Made by a program: the position numbers and the translations under genes
Notes under the pieces: generated by a model
Seen by the model: the letters and a program-made list of their open reading frames with translations, nothing else
What the model was told of the DNA's origin: nothing
Databases searched by the model: none
Shown: positions 50,401 to 63,929 of the stretch, in pieces
Position numbering within the stretch: position 1 is the stretch's first letter
How the letters are laid out: every line of letters begins with the position of its first letter
Assembly: GCA_015657535.1 (NCBI GenBank)
Contig: JADHZB010002038.1
Span: forward strand, 1-64,000
Direction of reading: 5' to 3'
From: Nephromyces sp. MM_2019
Taxonomy: Eukaryota; Apicomplexa; Aconoidasida; Nephromycida
Length of the DNA: 64,000 bases

Positions 50401-53400
50401 TCGAAAAACAGTTCCTTCCATGGTAGAGGTATAGGCTCGATTAAGTAGTTTTATTTCGAGATATACGAAAATAGGTAAGTATGTTAGCATAAAAAATATG
50501 AAATAAGTGGGATGCGGGAAGGACGCAGCAGGAATACAAAGCCTCTGAGATGATGCATCGGTAAAATTCTGCTATAGCGCTATCAGTTGGTTTCAGCTTG
50601 CAGCGGAGTTATACTAAACAGTTACCTGAGCCACAAGCGATATTAAATACATGCAAGACCGCTTATTAGCAATGCTAGCTGGGATATAAATTAAACAAAA
50701 AAAAGGAGTATTAGTCAGGCAAGTATTTTTAATACAGAATATCATAAATTGAGAACAATGCAAGCGCCTATAAGAATTGGGCGACGCTCAAGTTAATGAG
50801 TGTAGGCAACAGTCAGTAAAATGCGCCTTTCACACGACATATGAAAAACATAGGAAAAATAGACCAAGCAAGATTATACCCTTTTTTACAAAGTCTCGCA
50901 ATTCTACCATAAGGCTCGACCATAGCTCCTTGCAGATAAACAGCAGCAATTTCTAGCTAAGCAAATTCTCATAACTCAGGGACCTTTTTGGCCTCTTCTT
51001 AGGCACATCACTGTTTCTATTACACATAAAAACCTTTAATTTTTAAACATATATATACACAATATTCCTACTTCATGACATACCGGCAAGCAAAGGAAGA
51101 TGAGAAGAGATACTAATCCTAAAGGGCCAGCTGTGGAATAACTGAAGATTTGCATGAAGTTTCGAAATGCTATGAAATCCCTGACTGTTAGAATGAGCAG
51201 GAAAAAAGTAAAGAGCCTAAGGGTTGATAGTGTGCACACGAAAATAACATCAAGAAGGTTTGCTGTGGCAACAAAGAACACGAAATTTAAAACTGTAAAC
51301 GTAATTATTATGAAAAAGCAAGTCATCATGTCTGTAGGCAAATTCCTCCAAGTGGCTGAGTTGGCAATATTCCCAGGGTCGAATAACCAGAGGAAAACAC
51401 GCCTCTCGCGAAGCTGCAAACAGGGTTATTAATTGCCGGGGATCGACGAAGAAAGACTACAGCATGGTTTATAGGCTATATGAGTCAGAGTTTGGCAGCT
51501 CAAGCATGCGGAGTTGAATGAACGACATGTGACGAGCGAAGCTAGAGGCATGCAATGAGCATCCTCCAATCCACAAAAAGCACGTATTAGTGCACTGACA
51601 CGGTTTCAATGTTTTGAAAACTGAAGCAACAAAAATTTTCATTATAAATGGAATGCAGTGTCGGGAAATATCACTCTTGAGGGTTCTAAGCTTACTAAGA
51701 AGTTATCTTTGTTGCTGCTAATTATGAGATATATGAGAGGCTAAGCGCTTAGCCAGCGTAATACATACTATTATCACACATGAAAGTATCAAATTCAATT
51801 GAAAGTTTGACACCTTCTCAGAAACTGACCGGTTCAAAAATATAAAGAGTAACCACGATACCAATCTGGGACAAAAAATAAGCAAGAGCAGCTGACACCA
51901 TTAATATCCTGGTTAGAAACTGAAGTTCAGGGTGGTTATCCAATAAACTAGCCAAACTTTTTCTGTTTCTTGAAGTCTTGTAGAAGTGTAGCAATTTCTT
52001 AAAAACAATCTTTATACGGATTCCCTCCGCAGGAAATGTACGACAACTGTCGACGAATTTATCAATCTCCTGAAGATCACTGACATAAAAGGAGAGACTA
52101 AAGCGTAAATTTTGGTGGATAACTTCCTCAGCATGGGTGACGGTTCGAATACAAAGTTCGTGGATAGATGACGAGCTGCTTTGAACAGGGAAAATTAAGA
52201 GTACTAGTTGAGGAGTAAGTATGTGGTGCTCTTTTTACGATAATGGATGCCTCACGCTAATATCACTGGGCTATCAATCGGTGGTACTATGGTGCAACAG
52301 CTCATATGCGATGCTAAACTGCACATCACCAATTGTCCTCGCTGACTTCATTAGGAGTAAAACTGAGTAAAAAGTTTTTTATCCAATTCATGCACTAGAG
52401 TGACGCATTGAAGGAGCCGCTGTAGTACGCATGTATGCATACAAGTAAAATCTACATGACCCATGTATTGTACTTTCATTGTGTGATACTTAAATTGTCC
52501 TCAAAGCTATAAGTTATTAGCCAAAGCTTCTCCTGTCTACATACTTAATCGGAATATTAAAGACTGTAAGTGACACCGCAAAATTCATTATCGCACACAT
52601 ATGCAAACCCCGGGGTATCTGTTGTAATAGGCCTTACGCAACACTACAAATTAGGGGCATAACGCATAATAAAATATTTAATGGCGAAAAAGAAATTCCC
52701 AGCTATATGATGAACGAAAACTTTTTGTGAGATGCATGCAGTGTACACTAATTATAACTTTTCTCTCTCATCACAAAGTAAGGACCTATAGTCACCAAAA
52801 CTTTCAGCTTATTTCTTGGCATGTACAACTCCCTTTTCCCCATGAAAACATGCCTCAGTGCTTTAGAGCGAACATGTGGGTCGTTACTCAATATCGTTTC
52901 GACAACTATCTCTGAACCCTGAGTGGTACCCAGCATTCGCTCGAGCCATAGAGTATCGTAGTGCCCTGAAGTAAGCAAATTGAAAATAAAGTACTCACAG
53001 GGAAGCTTGGAAGCTTGGAACTCGAAATAGTATACTCTAAAAGCCACTCAAGAGCGGCACTACGGAGACGTGCAGTATGCAGAGAGCTTGGCGATCAAGT
53101 TTTTCGCTGCTCTCCCGTCGTCCTTCTATCGCGTAAAGTTCATAAGCCCACGTAGCCATTTCAGCAATATCCCTTAGCTTATTCGGTTGCTTCATTCCCT
53201 TGTGATGCTTTTATTTTCATAGCTTCCCCAAGTTTCTATCTTAATTAAAATTGGCTGCTTTTCAGGTCTATATTTCTGCTGCGGGGCTGCAAATTTTGTT
53301 CATGAGGCGAAGAGAGTATGGAGATATCCTGTATGTCGCTAAACGTAAAAATTTTACCCCGCTTCTCTTGACTGTGCTCAAACTCAAGGAAATTTACACA

Positions 53401-56131
53401 AAGCTGCTTAAATAGACTAAGGTGAAGATATCTTCTGTATCAAATCTTCGTTGAGACATGCGATTCTGGAATGGAAAATGCTGCATTACGCTGTGAACTT
53501 TGTTTTACTTCTAAGACAGGCAAACTTGCTTGCCTGCACATTTCTTTCAGCTAGAAAAATGAAGATGGCAATTCTTTCTATCTCAATACTGCCGAAAATC
53601 TAGCTTTCACAATTCAGCTTCCCTCCACGAGGCGTTAAAAATTATTCACGTGAGTAACATACGCACTCGGCTTACAGTTTATGCACACCTGTATGCTTCT
53701 ATTACGATACACGAAAGTGATATTCTACGAACCAGCCTTTTCCCTTAATATAAAAGCGAGTGGGACACTAACTTGCTCTCCTTTTCTTAAAACTTTCTGA
53801 AGAGAGAAATTCCACCGGCCACCCATGCATGCGAGGAGCCGACTTTCTTCTGAAACATCTAGCAACCACTCCATTTTCATTGGGAGCTGCTGAGCTGGCA
53901 GTATGGCTAAATTGTAGCTCGTCTGTACTCAAGGTTCTGCTTTTTTTTGCAGTTATTTTCTCCCCTTCAAGTCCACTTGCGTTATTCACCGTGGTCGCCA
54001 CCCTGCATTGCCATATCCTTAAAAATTGAAATGGGAAGAAGCAAAAGTTCTTCAAGAGAAAGGGAGAAAAACCTGTAATTAATCCGTCCAAAGTAATAGC
54101 GAATATAAATACTGAAAACTTTATAGGGGTACCAAGCTGGTTTGTCAAATTTTGATTTACAATCGAAAGGTTATCCAGCTTGCTAAATAGTCAAAAAAAC
54201 ATGTATGGGGCATGTGTTGACTTATTTTGGGACACAACATCAATGCGATTGCCCAATAGAATTACACGTAGTGCAACCCAGCGTTATTATCAATATTCTT
54301 CACTCAAACTATTCCGAAATACTATTTCTTATTAAATAGATAACCAATGTGCTTGGCTTTCCGAGTTTAATGATTCGCGATTTTGCTTTACTATTTACCG
54401 TTCGATGACGATATCCCTAGACTTTTTTTTCCACTTTTACTAGTTATTCCTTTGTAACGGTGTCTTGCAGTTAGATACTCAGCTTTAATTTGGGTTTTCA
54501 CTTTAGTGGTATTATTATACTTGCAATCCTAATGGCCAGTTGCAAATCAAATTTAGCTATATACAGTGAATATCACGTTATTTTATATAGCACGGCCTAT
54601 AATCTGCTTTAACATCATAAAACACAGCATGAACACTAATTATTCCAACTAATTTTATCCATTTCCTCAGCTTCCCCCCTGGGACAATCGGCCAAAAGGC
54701 GCACCGGTGTGGCTTTGCATGTCAGCCTTAAAATTGATTTCAAGGCAATTCTACTGGTTATAGTAAGATATGCATGCAGTCAGCATGCAAGGTGCTATAT
54801 AATTTGCACGGTATCCCTACCAATCCGAGTGATATTTTTCATGCACATTCCGCAGCAGCTTAAAGCTTGAAAATGACTCTATCTTATATACAATTTTTTA
54901 AGCTTTCCGTAATTTCTACCCATTTTGAGGCCCCCCGGAGCAACATGGCTATCATACTATACACAGGTCCTCCTTACCCCTTAATTATGCTAAGGCAGCA
55001 TTGCATTATTACAAAAAAAGTATGCATAAGCATCGCTCTTCTTCTACATGCTCTGCGTTCGCTTGCTTCAGACATAGGTATATCTAGAGAATAAAGGCAG
55101 AGTTAGCACTGAAAATCCGCCGTCAGCATCGTAGCTTTTAATACCTATTTGATTGCCTCGTATTCATTTCTCGTTGCCAAATTGAAATTCACTCAATGTA
55201 TCTACTGCATACTTGAAGCAGCGGCATGTGGAAGAGCAAAAACCCGAAAAGATAGTCCCCCCAAACGCCACACAGTATATGCAAGGGATTACTACGCAGT
55301 TCCAACTTCTCTTGCCCAGTTGTAACGCCCTTCCCAATTCTTACTATCAAGTGAGGCGAAAAAGAACCAGGAAGTGATTCTCAAACAAGCCAGTGGAAAA
55401 TCCACGAAGCATATTCCCACCAAAGCTGCATGTTTCCTGGTCATGCTGGTAGCCTCGCTAATATCCTGCGTGTTACTAACGCCATACCGATCTCCGGCTC
55501 CAGCAGGAAAACTATATCCGTGAAAAAACAAGGCCACAATGATTACAGTGCCTATCAAGACCCGCAGCCATGCTTTTGCAATACCATCCTGAGTTGGTAT
55601 AACGAGGTAGGATCTGAAGGCTGCCACTAAATCCAATAGGTCAAATGCTACGTGGACGATACAGTCCACGTGTAGGAAGTTGTCTATCCCTACCCTTTGA
55701 GTGCTTTGAAGCGACTCCTCCATTGACTTGAAGCTCAGCAGAGTATATATAGGCACATTAAGCAAAAAGAGAAGCGATATCTCCAGCGTCCACCCGTGTA
55801 TATCAGTTCCACGAAAAACTGTGCTCTGCATGTGAGCCATGTCGAAGAAGAAGAAAAAACAAGTAACCTTAATTACTTGAGACCAAGTGTGCAGAACCCA
55901 ACTTTGAGCACCTTTGTAGGTTGAAAACACAATATTTCTATCGGACAATAACGTGAAGAGCACAATACAATCGAATACAGCTACAACTGCTAATACCCTT
56001 ATAAAATTGATCATGTGGTATAGCAGGCCTATCTGCTGTAGCAGGAAGCATCCTATTGTAAGCACATAAGCAAGGTTTCCGAACGATATTATGGTATTCG
56101 GTTGCTCCGTGTACAATGGAAGATCAGCCAT
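41470..56131 (-). CDS. Large polytopic membrane protein, ~14 exons, family unknown
   Basis: Proposed exons in transcript order: 56131-55296, 54017-53773, 52965-52830, 52178-51830, 51413-51084, 50335-50052, 48177-48006, 47396-47195, 46524-46416, 45263-45148, 44216-44104, then more tentatively 43793-43702, 42801-42702 and 41754-41470 (TAA). Every junction is in phase, giving about 1122 aa. Exon 1 (278 codons from the ATG at 56131) holds about six hydrophobic segments. Further membrane-like stretches occur in exons 4-8, 10 and the last exon (WVYILLGVVALGCVIITLY). Exon 2 is a Ser/Lys-rich loop. Supporting signals include donors GAA|GTGAGT (after 44104), GCAG|GTAAGC (after 45148) and CCG|GTATGT (after 51084), and acceptor TTATTCAG before 50335. 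I do not recognise the family. Function and localisation are unknown beyond being an integral membrane protein. The donor after 52830 and the last three exons are the weakest points. Confidence 0.6.
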
Positions 56132-58776
56132 GATGGAAAGTGATGTGATAGTTACGAAATTGTGTTTTTATGATGTGGTGAATTTATCCAGGTATATAAT
56201 CCAGGCTACAACATGCTACTACGCTATCAAAAACATGTTAAACGAGTAATGATTACGTAGAGTTGTAGAGATGGAGTGAGGGTGGAAGTAGAGGCATATA
56301 AAGTGAATGTGTTTGAGTAGTTTTTCGGATTGCAAACATTTATCTGGATAGGTTTAGGGGAATGTTTGAGATGTAGAATTGGGAAATATTTTCCCCGAAG
56401 ATGAAACCGAAGCCCTTCCCGGTAGTTTTAAGCGTATAATTACTTGTATGGATTTAAGTAAAATATTTCACTCCATGCTATCCAACACATTTAAGTGAAG
56501 GGCATGCAGATTGGGCAGCTACAAAACAGAGGCGAATGGATTTAAGGCAGAGAAATCCACAAATCCTTCTCGTAGCTCAACTTATTTTAATGGATAGCGA
56601 AAGGACGTAGCCTCAAGGGTTACTAGAGATGAGAGGAACTTTCGTCCTGGAGTAATACATGGGTCTAAACATCAAACTGGGATCGACAGTATTATCGGAC
56701 AAGGAGAGAGGAGGATGGCGATGGAACAAGGCTACAACGCAGTTGAAAACCTCAAGGAGTAATGGAGTTGTAAAGGCTACATTAGATGGAAGAAGCATAT
56801 ACTGGGAGCGAAGAGAGTAATAGATTAGTGGAAGGCTGCAAGAAGGGTGAACACACTCGCCAGGCAGGTAATCGGAGTGATGAGAGCGCAAGAGGGCACA
56901 AAGTGCATTCCATAAATAGGTTCAGCGAAATGATCCGAACTGAAGCTGTGTATTACGTCGTGCGCCAACTTCGCATTTCATCCCTAAGCGAATAAGCTAT
57001 TTGATGTGCTCTAGTACTGCCTGCAAGGGTAGCTTTTTTGAACGTTCCAAAAGCGCATTCTGTAACGAATACGGGTTAACCCTAAAATTTTTTATTTTCC
57101 TGAAAAAATTACGAATTTGTTTAATTCCTACCAATTAGCTTATTTATTCGTCAAAGTCAAGAGAATTTTTCCTACGTTTTACGTTTCGATCGTGGGTCTC
57201 CTCAGAAGCTACTCAAGTGTCTTAGAAAAGCGGATGTGTGCAATGTTTCGACGCTGCGAGACATATATAATTATACCCGTGATAACTCAAAATGGCGGGC
57301 TGCCCTTTCAAGGCGGACTGGTGAATACATTTATTTTTACAGCCACCTCATGTGATATGTCGATATTAGCAAATCGCTTGGGCCTATCAGGAACCGCAAA
57401 CTCTCGATAGCTTTTATGAAGTTAATTGCACATGTTATTTGTTTACTTTAGTAGCTCTTATAGAGAATAAAAAGTGCATCAAAAATTGAAATTCCAGGAT
57501 TTCTGATATGCTTGGACATCTCCTTTCCCGAAGTTACACAATTATGCAAGACAATATCTTGTGAAAGGATGCATAGTCTCACATAAGAAATTCCTGTAAC
57601 AGAGTTTAAAAAAGTAGTTGCAAGTCTTAAGACCGCGAAAAAGGTTTTCCTAAAGAAACTCAGAGGAGACTTATATAGTAAAAATGAAAAGTTCCTCCAC
57701 ATGCTCTGAGCCTAATATGAGACGCTAATCTACTAGAAGTAGATATTCAACGCTCTAGAGTTTCCTGATCAAGTGAGGCTGTGTGGGTTAAGTACAAGCT
57801 CCGCATAAAGTGATGCATCAAAACCAGCGTAGAAAATAGATTATTACGTAATCAAATATTAATGATAATACTTAACTGAGCAAAGAGCAAGGAATCGTAG
57901 TTGCTCCACCACCTAGAATGGGCGTGATGCCACTGTAGCTACTGATTTTTTCATTTAATAGTGGCTCGAAGCTTGGCTACGAGGAATTTCGCCTATTTGT
58001 ACTACTCAAGGATAGAACAGGCAGTCATGCTTGATGCGCCTATCCCGTAGTATGCCTATATCCTGTGAAGGAGTTGAAGTAGCCACATCAAACCTTCAAG
58101 TGAGCTGACTCATTACACGGGATATTCCAGTCATCAATGCATAACATTTATAGCAATTTCGTTTCCAACTCTGGTACCCACTTAGCCGGTTAATCCCGTT
58201 GGGTGCGTACCAGGTTCTGTATTACACCGTGTGTGCAAACTGCTTTTACATTGAGAGGTCTGCATGCAGTCTTGGCAAGCCTTCAAATGTACTTTTGTCA
58301 TTGGCCCCCGCATGCATTTATAGCCATATTATATTATGTTACACGGGAGTGTTGCGTTACACGCCCCTACGAATTTAGGTACTGAGTGCACTAGAATTTC
58401 TTTATTCCAATGCAAGTCTGGATCTCCCTAATTGTTGTGCATCTTCAGCCCTAACAGGACCCATACGTATTCGTATAACTGCTTTGCTCTGTTAAATTTT
58501 GCACTATCGGTAAACAACAAAGGGTTCCAATGCCACTGCCTCTTGCCTCTATTGAGCAGGTGTGAAATCGAAAATGGAATATTGGGGACTGTTTTTTTCA
58601 CTCTTGTCCAGCACAGAGTGCCTCCATAAACGCCTCATCCTTCCTACGAACAAATTTGCTACCACCTTCAGGGAAACTTCGTTTTTCTGTACCTGAAATA
58701 TTTCCATACTTGCTGATTTTTAAGACCACTTGGAGAACATTCTGCACCACCTCATTCACGCTTATCAACGTCGGGC
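56132..58776. promoter_or_regulatory. Divergent upstream region between two genes
   Basis: The start codons of the minus-strand membrane gene (56131) and the plus-strand CABLES-like gene (58777) face away from each other across 2.6 kb. Its open frames (for example 57117-57410 plus) have no supporting splice signals or recognisable content. Presumably it holds both promoters and 5' UTRs; no specific element could be identified. Confidence 0.4.
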
Positions 58777-61700
58777 ATGGCGAATGCGGACGATGATGCG
58801 CTAGACCCTCGGACACTGCACTTCCTGGCATCTTTCTCGACGGTCGCCTTTCCTCATCATCCCCCCCGAAATGGGAACTCTTCTGCCAGGTTCCTAAATG
58901 AAGCTACTTCGTGTGATCAAGTGGAGGATAACTTTATCCAGTCATTGCATCCTCCTCCAAAAAGCCTCAATTTTCCTGCTACACCCCGGAGGTCTTGGTT
59001 GGAAAATAATGAAGATGATGAGTCTGCATCCCTCCATGAATTTCCTGCTCAGGATTTATCCCCTTCAGCAGACTCAAAGTTGGTGCACGAAATGCCTGAT
59101 GGAGAAGGTCTTGGTATTACGTGTCTCTCTGTGATGCCACTCCCCCCCTCCGTATTATGTGAAGCCTATGGAGCAGAAGGGGAGCATGAAGGTGGAAGCT
59201 ATTTTAATACGCGGGGACCTAATGGGGGCAGCAATGATTACCACACTGGGAGCGAAGGAATCCTGTGTTCTCAAGTCGATATAAGAACTACGTCTGCTGT
59301 GCCTCCAATGAAGGGAATAACGCACAATAAACAGTTAGGATTTGCCAGCAAAAATGATTTTGCTAAGGCTATCCCAACTTTCTACAATGTACCTGAGCAG
59401 CCGCAGCCTTTGCTGAAAGGAAATGGAGATTCGAAGGATATTCAGGGTAGTGACCACCAACAGCGAGAGCATGCGCAGTCTAGTGGCTCAGTGGAATTAA
59501 TGGCGAGGAGAGGCTCGGCAGAACAGGGAAAACGGAGTAAAGGCGATAGGCACAATGCTATGGCGATTTTTAATGAATACCCTGCGGATGTTGAGGAAAA
59601 GCCATGGTGGTATAAAAATGAAGAAAGAAGGTCTTCGAGGGCTTCTTTTTCATCCGAATATTGCTTGACTTGGCCTCACGCTTCTATTCGAAAACTAGGG
59701 ACATTTTTAAGGATTCTAAATTGCTCTAATTCAGGTGTATCAAGTGATGCAAAGGCACCAGGTTTAGCATCTAGTGGTTTGGTTAACTCAGGGAGGGTTC
59801 GGGCGCGTACTGGTATCGATCCATCGCTGGGGGTATCTTTTGCGGCACTTCTGGTACCAAAGCGATACAAGTAATGCATATTTTTAAGAGAATTCTTGGG
59901 AATTTTACAAACTTTGAGGCTATTTACATAGCAATGAATAAGGGGGATGTACGATAGATCAAAGAAGTTTTAATGGGTACCAAAAGTTAAGCCTGAGATA
60001 TTTTTGAAAAAAAAACTGCCGAAACCTTACATTTATGCTATATTTTTATAGGTAGGAATTCCATGGTTTTATGTGAAGGTTATGGTGAGCATAGTGGGGT
60101 ATGAAGAAGCTGAGAGGAGGGTACTTTTTTTCATTAGCATTAGAAAGAATCTCTTCTGTCAAACGAAAGGCTTGAGCTTGAAAATTTGCTTATGAAAAGC
60201 TAGAGATGTTCGTTGGTGGGGCAGTAGCGGTAAATGCAATAAAGCTTCATCCGGATAAAGTTACATATATTTCGTAAAAAACATGTTCCAAAGCTTTTAA
60301 AAGGGTCAAAAAGGTACTATAGTAGGGTGTCACGTATGTGAAAATGATGCAAGCATTAGGACTTTGCAGGAATAAATATTAGTTAAAGTGTAGGGGATTT
60401 GGGTTAATCTATGGGGTCAGTTAAGCATTGCTTTTTTTTATTGAAGCTGGTGCGAACCCTCAAACTGTCATCACACTGGTCAAACTAGAAGCATATTGAA
60501 ATCCTGCCGTATTTTTTCGTTCAAGTTTTTTCTTGCACTCTGAATAATTCGTGCTGCTTTAGTTAGTTTGACGCAATTTTGCTGTATGGTCTATGTACGT
60601 TGGTAGTGCGGTGCGTCATATGCATATTTAGGCCTGCTTTTGGTTCCTGTGTGTGCAAACTTAATTTTTTATAGAACACGTTTTACGTTTGTGTGTGCAT
60701 TCTTATACTGGCTTCTGAGTTTTCTGCTCGTTGTGACTGCTGATTTTGGTGGGAGTTTATATAGCAGCACTTTTCGAATTTCGCAATGCGTTTGCCTCCT
60801 TTATTTATCATCCTTCACCATTCACCTACTTTGCCCAGTAAAATATTTCTTGTTCTTCCGCCTCCCTGAACTTTTTTTGAGAGCGCCTTTTTCTATATAC
60901 TCAATCAATCATAGCAAGTATCGAGAATAGTTTTGTACGTTTTCCTTACCGAAAGCCTTAAAATTACCCCTGTTTCTTCTTCTCTGCCCAGTTATGATCC
61001 ATACACTCTTGATAACCCGAGGTTTAATCAAAGCCAGCATCATACTGTTATGGTTATGAGCAGCTACAGCATCTCCGTCATTCCTTTTGTAAAACCTTCA
61101 AGATTAAAGGATGAGATGAATGAAGCATTTCATGAGGTTCGCAGTCCCTCATATTATCATTAAAGGGTAAATCTGAAGCAGTGGCATGATGCTTACTGCT
61201 TCGCTTTGTCGTTATAATGGAATAGCATTTGGTAAAGTAGTAAAATCTGTGACAATACAGTACGTGATGAAGCTATGTGCTTAAAATATGAGTTTTTTGA
61301 ATAGAATATCAAGGCAAGATAAAGACAAAGTTGACGATGAAAGCGAATCTGATCATCATAGTGATCTCAAAGGATATATAATAAGGAAAAAGTTGATGCA
61401 AAAGACCTCATTCTAGCTCGAGGATAACTGACTTATTTTTAGCTTCATTTGACAACATTTCTTTCTTTGAAGAGTTGTAGCCCCGAGCCCAAAAAAACCA
61501 AAGTATTGTTTACATACTGTAACTGCTAGTATGCATAATTGAAAGCATCGTATTATAAGCTTATGCTGATACATGCTTTATATATATAAAAATGGATTTC
61601 AGTAGCGGCCAAAAAGGGTTATAGCGTACATATTCTCACTCAAAAATATCCTGTATCTTGGTTTGCTGCTACGCCATAGCTGCATAATTATGCGAAAATA

Positions 61701-63929
61701 TTGGCGCTTAATTTCTCTGTTTACATTTTTGCTTCTTTTGGGCTGTCTTTGGATATTGAAATTTTTAATTTAGGCCTCTATTTTTAGAGCTGTAAGTTAG
61801 AAGCTAGTTGCATGGGCCCTGGTCGCTTGGGTATGCACAGCATGTCTTTTAACTTTTGCTGGAAAGAACTTGCCTATGCGTTATTCACTTTATGCCCTGT
61901 TCGCTCACTTAGTGGGCCTAATATCTATAATTTTTCTGGCGCTCGTATTTGCATAGGAATACTCTGGATGAAATCCTTATTTTCTAGTTTATTTTAGGCT
62001 GTAGATTTTCCCCTACTTTTAATTGACCCTGCGTAAATTATTATTCACCTCAGTTTTTTTTAGGCAAATTTATGGCTTCACAAGTCAATGACATTATCAA
62101 AACTTCGGTAAGTCTTGCACTGTGTAAACCGTTTAATCTTCTCGGCATGCCTTTGAATGTTCTCAAATAATGGATCCGTTCCCCCGTCTGCTTTGGTGCT
62201 AGTCCAGCTTTGAAAATTATATGTAGTCATCGTACTATTAGTGGCAAGGTCTTTGCGTGAATAGTATGAAGATTGTTTTTTCGGACATGCTCATTTGAAA
62301 TTTTTATCAGATTCGTGCCCTTATTCGTACGTGTGTGTGTGTATATGTTCTAGTATTAAGTACTATCAATACTACATTATGTATTATTGCTTAACTAGAA
62401 ATTCATGTTGCAAAATTATTCCTTGTGTGCTCCCCGTTGTATAGTAACCTCAAAGCTGATTTATTCGGGTTACTATCTTCCATCCCCAGCATGGAGATAT
62501 CAACAGTGGCATGTGCCTGGGTTTATTTTGAAAGGTAAGATTTGAGTTTACGGGCAATTCTTGTTACTTGTATGGCCCCAATATTTTGTGTATAAATACT
62601 GCTTGCTATGTGCAAAGGCTTATAAAAACATTTCATCGCTAGAGGCAATACAATTTTTAGGGCTTCAGATTTAGGAAAGCTTTGAATTTTTACGTGTGCT
62701 TGTCATGTTTTGTGATTCTATAGTCCTCGCTGCGTATCTTTGATAAAAGGAGCCGTTTTTGACTTGAAATTCCTGGCCTTGATACTACAACGACACGTTT
62801 TGATGAGCATGTCATCTTTACAATTTTTGTTTGTATACAGTAATTTGTGTCCTTGAACTTCTGGATGCATGGCTTAAAGCCGCCGAGAAAAGGATGCTGC
62901 TTCCTATATACACTAAAATTTGGCTATATATGATTTTTTTTAAAGGCTTGTTATGAAGGGCCTGGTAACCAAGGTGAATAGAAAATTATTTGCGGCAGTT
63001 TGTCTAATTCTGTCCTATAAATTCAACCAACACCTTGAAGCTGGAGAATTTTATCAACTGACCACTTGTATTCAATGCCTTGACAAGAAGGAAAATTTGA
63101 GCAATTCTGAAATATTTGCTACGGAATTCCAGGTTTGGTTGTTCTTTTTGCATTTTTTTCCTAGTGTTGAATTGTATCTGTTCTTTCTTGGTTGCAAACT
63201 TATCCGCTCATATAGATCCATTAATAATGTTTTCCAGGTTTTTGCGATGTTAGACTTCACTTTAAGTCTGGATTTGAAAGACGTCTTGCCGCATATTCTA
63301 CAGGATTTGAACAAGAGGGTGAGGCATCACTTTTTAGTATGCTTTCCATTTTCCTTTATTTTTTTTTCACCGTCTGTGCGCTTTTGTTAGATTGGTTTCT
63401 GTATCTTAATATGCAACTAGTTGATTAATACTTTGTGTCAAAGAAAAAACTAGATTGTGTGCTACAATAGCAGTAGCAAATATTGCTCTAGCCTGAAATT
63501 CAAGAGAAACATCGGAGAAATATCTTGATTTCTTCGCTGTTATTTCTTTTTTTTTCCTATTGCATTATCTCCGTTTTTTAATGGCAAACTTATTTCCTGC
63601 TTTTCCTCCGCGCTTGGCGTATTGTATTTTTTCATTCTCTCTCTGATTGCGGTATTTCTTATAGTGAAGTTTACGCGGTGGTCTCTGCGATGAACTGAAC
63701 TGCGAACATCAGGATTAGCATATGTTTTTTCGTACCAAATAGCCTGGATATTGTAGAGTGTTTTTTACGATGAATTTTAAGCCTAGAAATTGTTTACATA
63801 TATGATATGCTCTCTTGCGCTATCAATGATTTGCTAGAAAGCCTCGTGTGACTTATCATATTATGCTTAAATACGTTTGTTTGACAGAATTTGGCCTACG
63901 AAGATGTATACGGAGCAGTAGAAATCTAA
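58777..63929 (+). CDS. CABLES-like cyclin-box protein, 7 exons
   Basis: Related to CDK5 and ABL1 enzyme substrate proteins, which have a C-terminal cyclin-like fold and link CDKs to partners in animals (family knowledge). Exons: 58777-59870, 60992-61136, 62064-62107, 62490-62534, 62946-63132, 63238-63318, 63888-63929 (TAA); 545 aa, every junction in phase. Exon 1 encodes a ~365-residue low-conservation, Ser/Pro/acidic-rich N-terminus. Exon 2 gives YDPYTLDNP and KPSRLKDEMNEAF (CABLES: YDPNLLDDP, KPSDLKKDMNETF). Exon 3 gives LTLSKLR, exon 4 TVACAWVYFER (TVAMAFVYFEK), exon 5 NRKLFAAVCLILSYK (NRKLCAGACVLLAAK), and exon 6 the FAMLDFTLSL and VLPH helices. The start ATG sits in a good context (GGCATGG). 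About 15 residues between exons 3 and 4 of the human protein have no counterpart, so either the loop is shorter or a micro-exon in 62108-62489 was missed. A role in cell-cycle control is inference. Confidence 0.88.
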
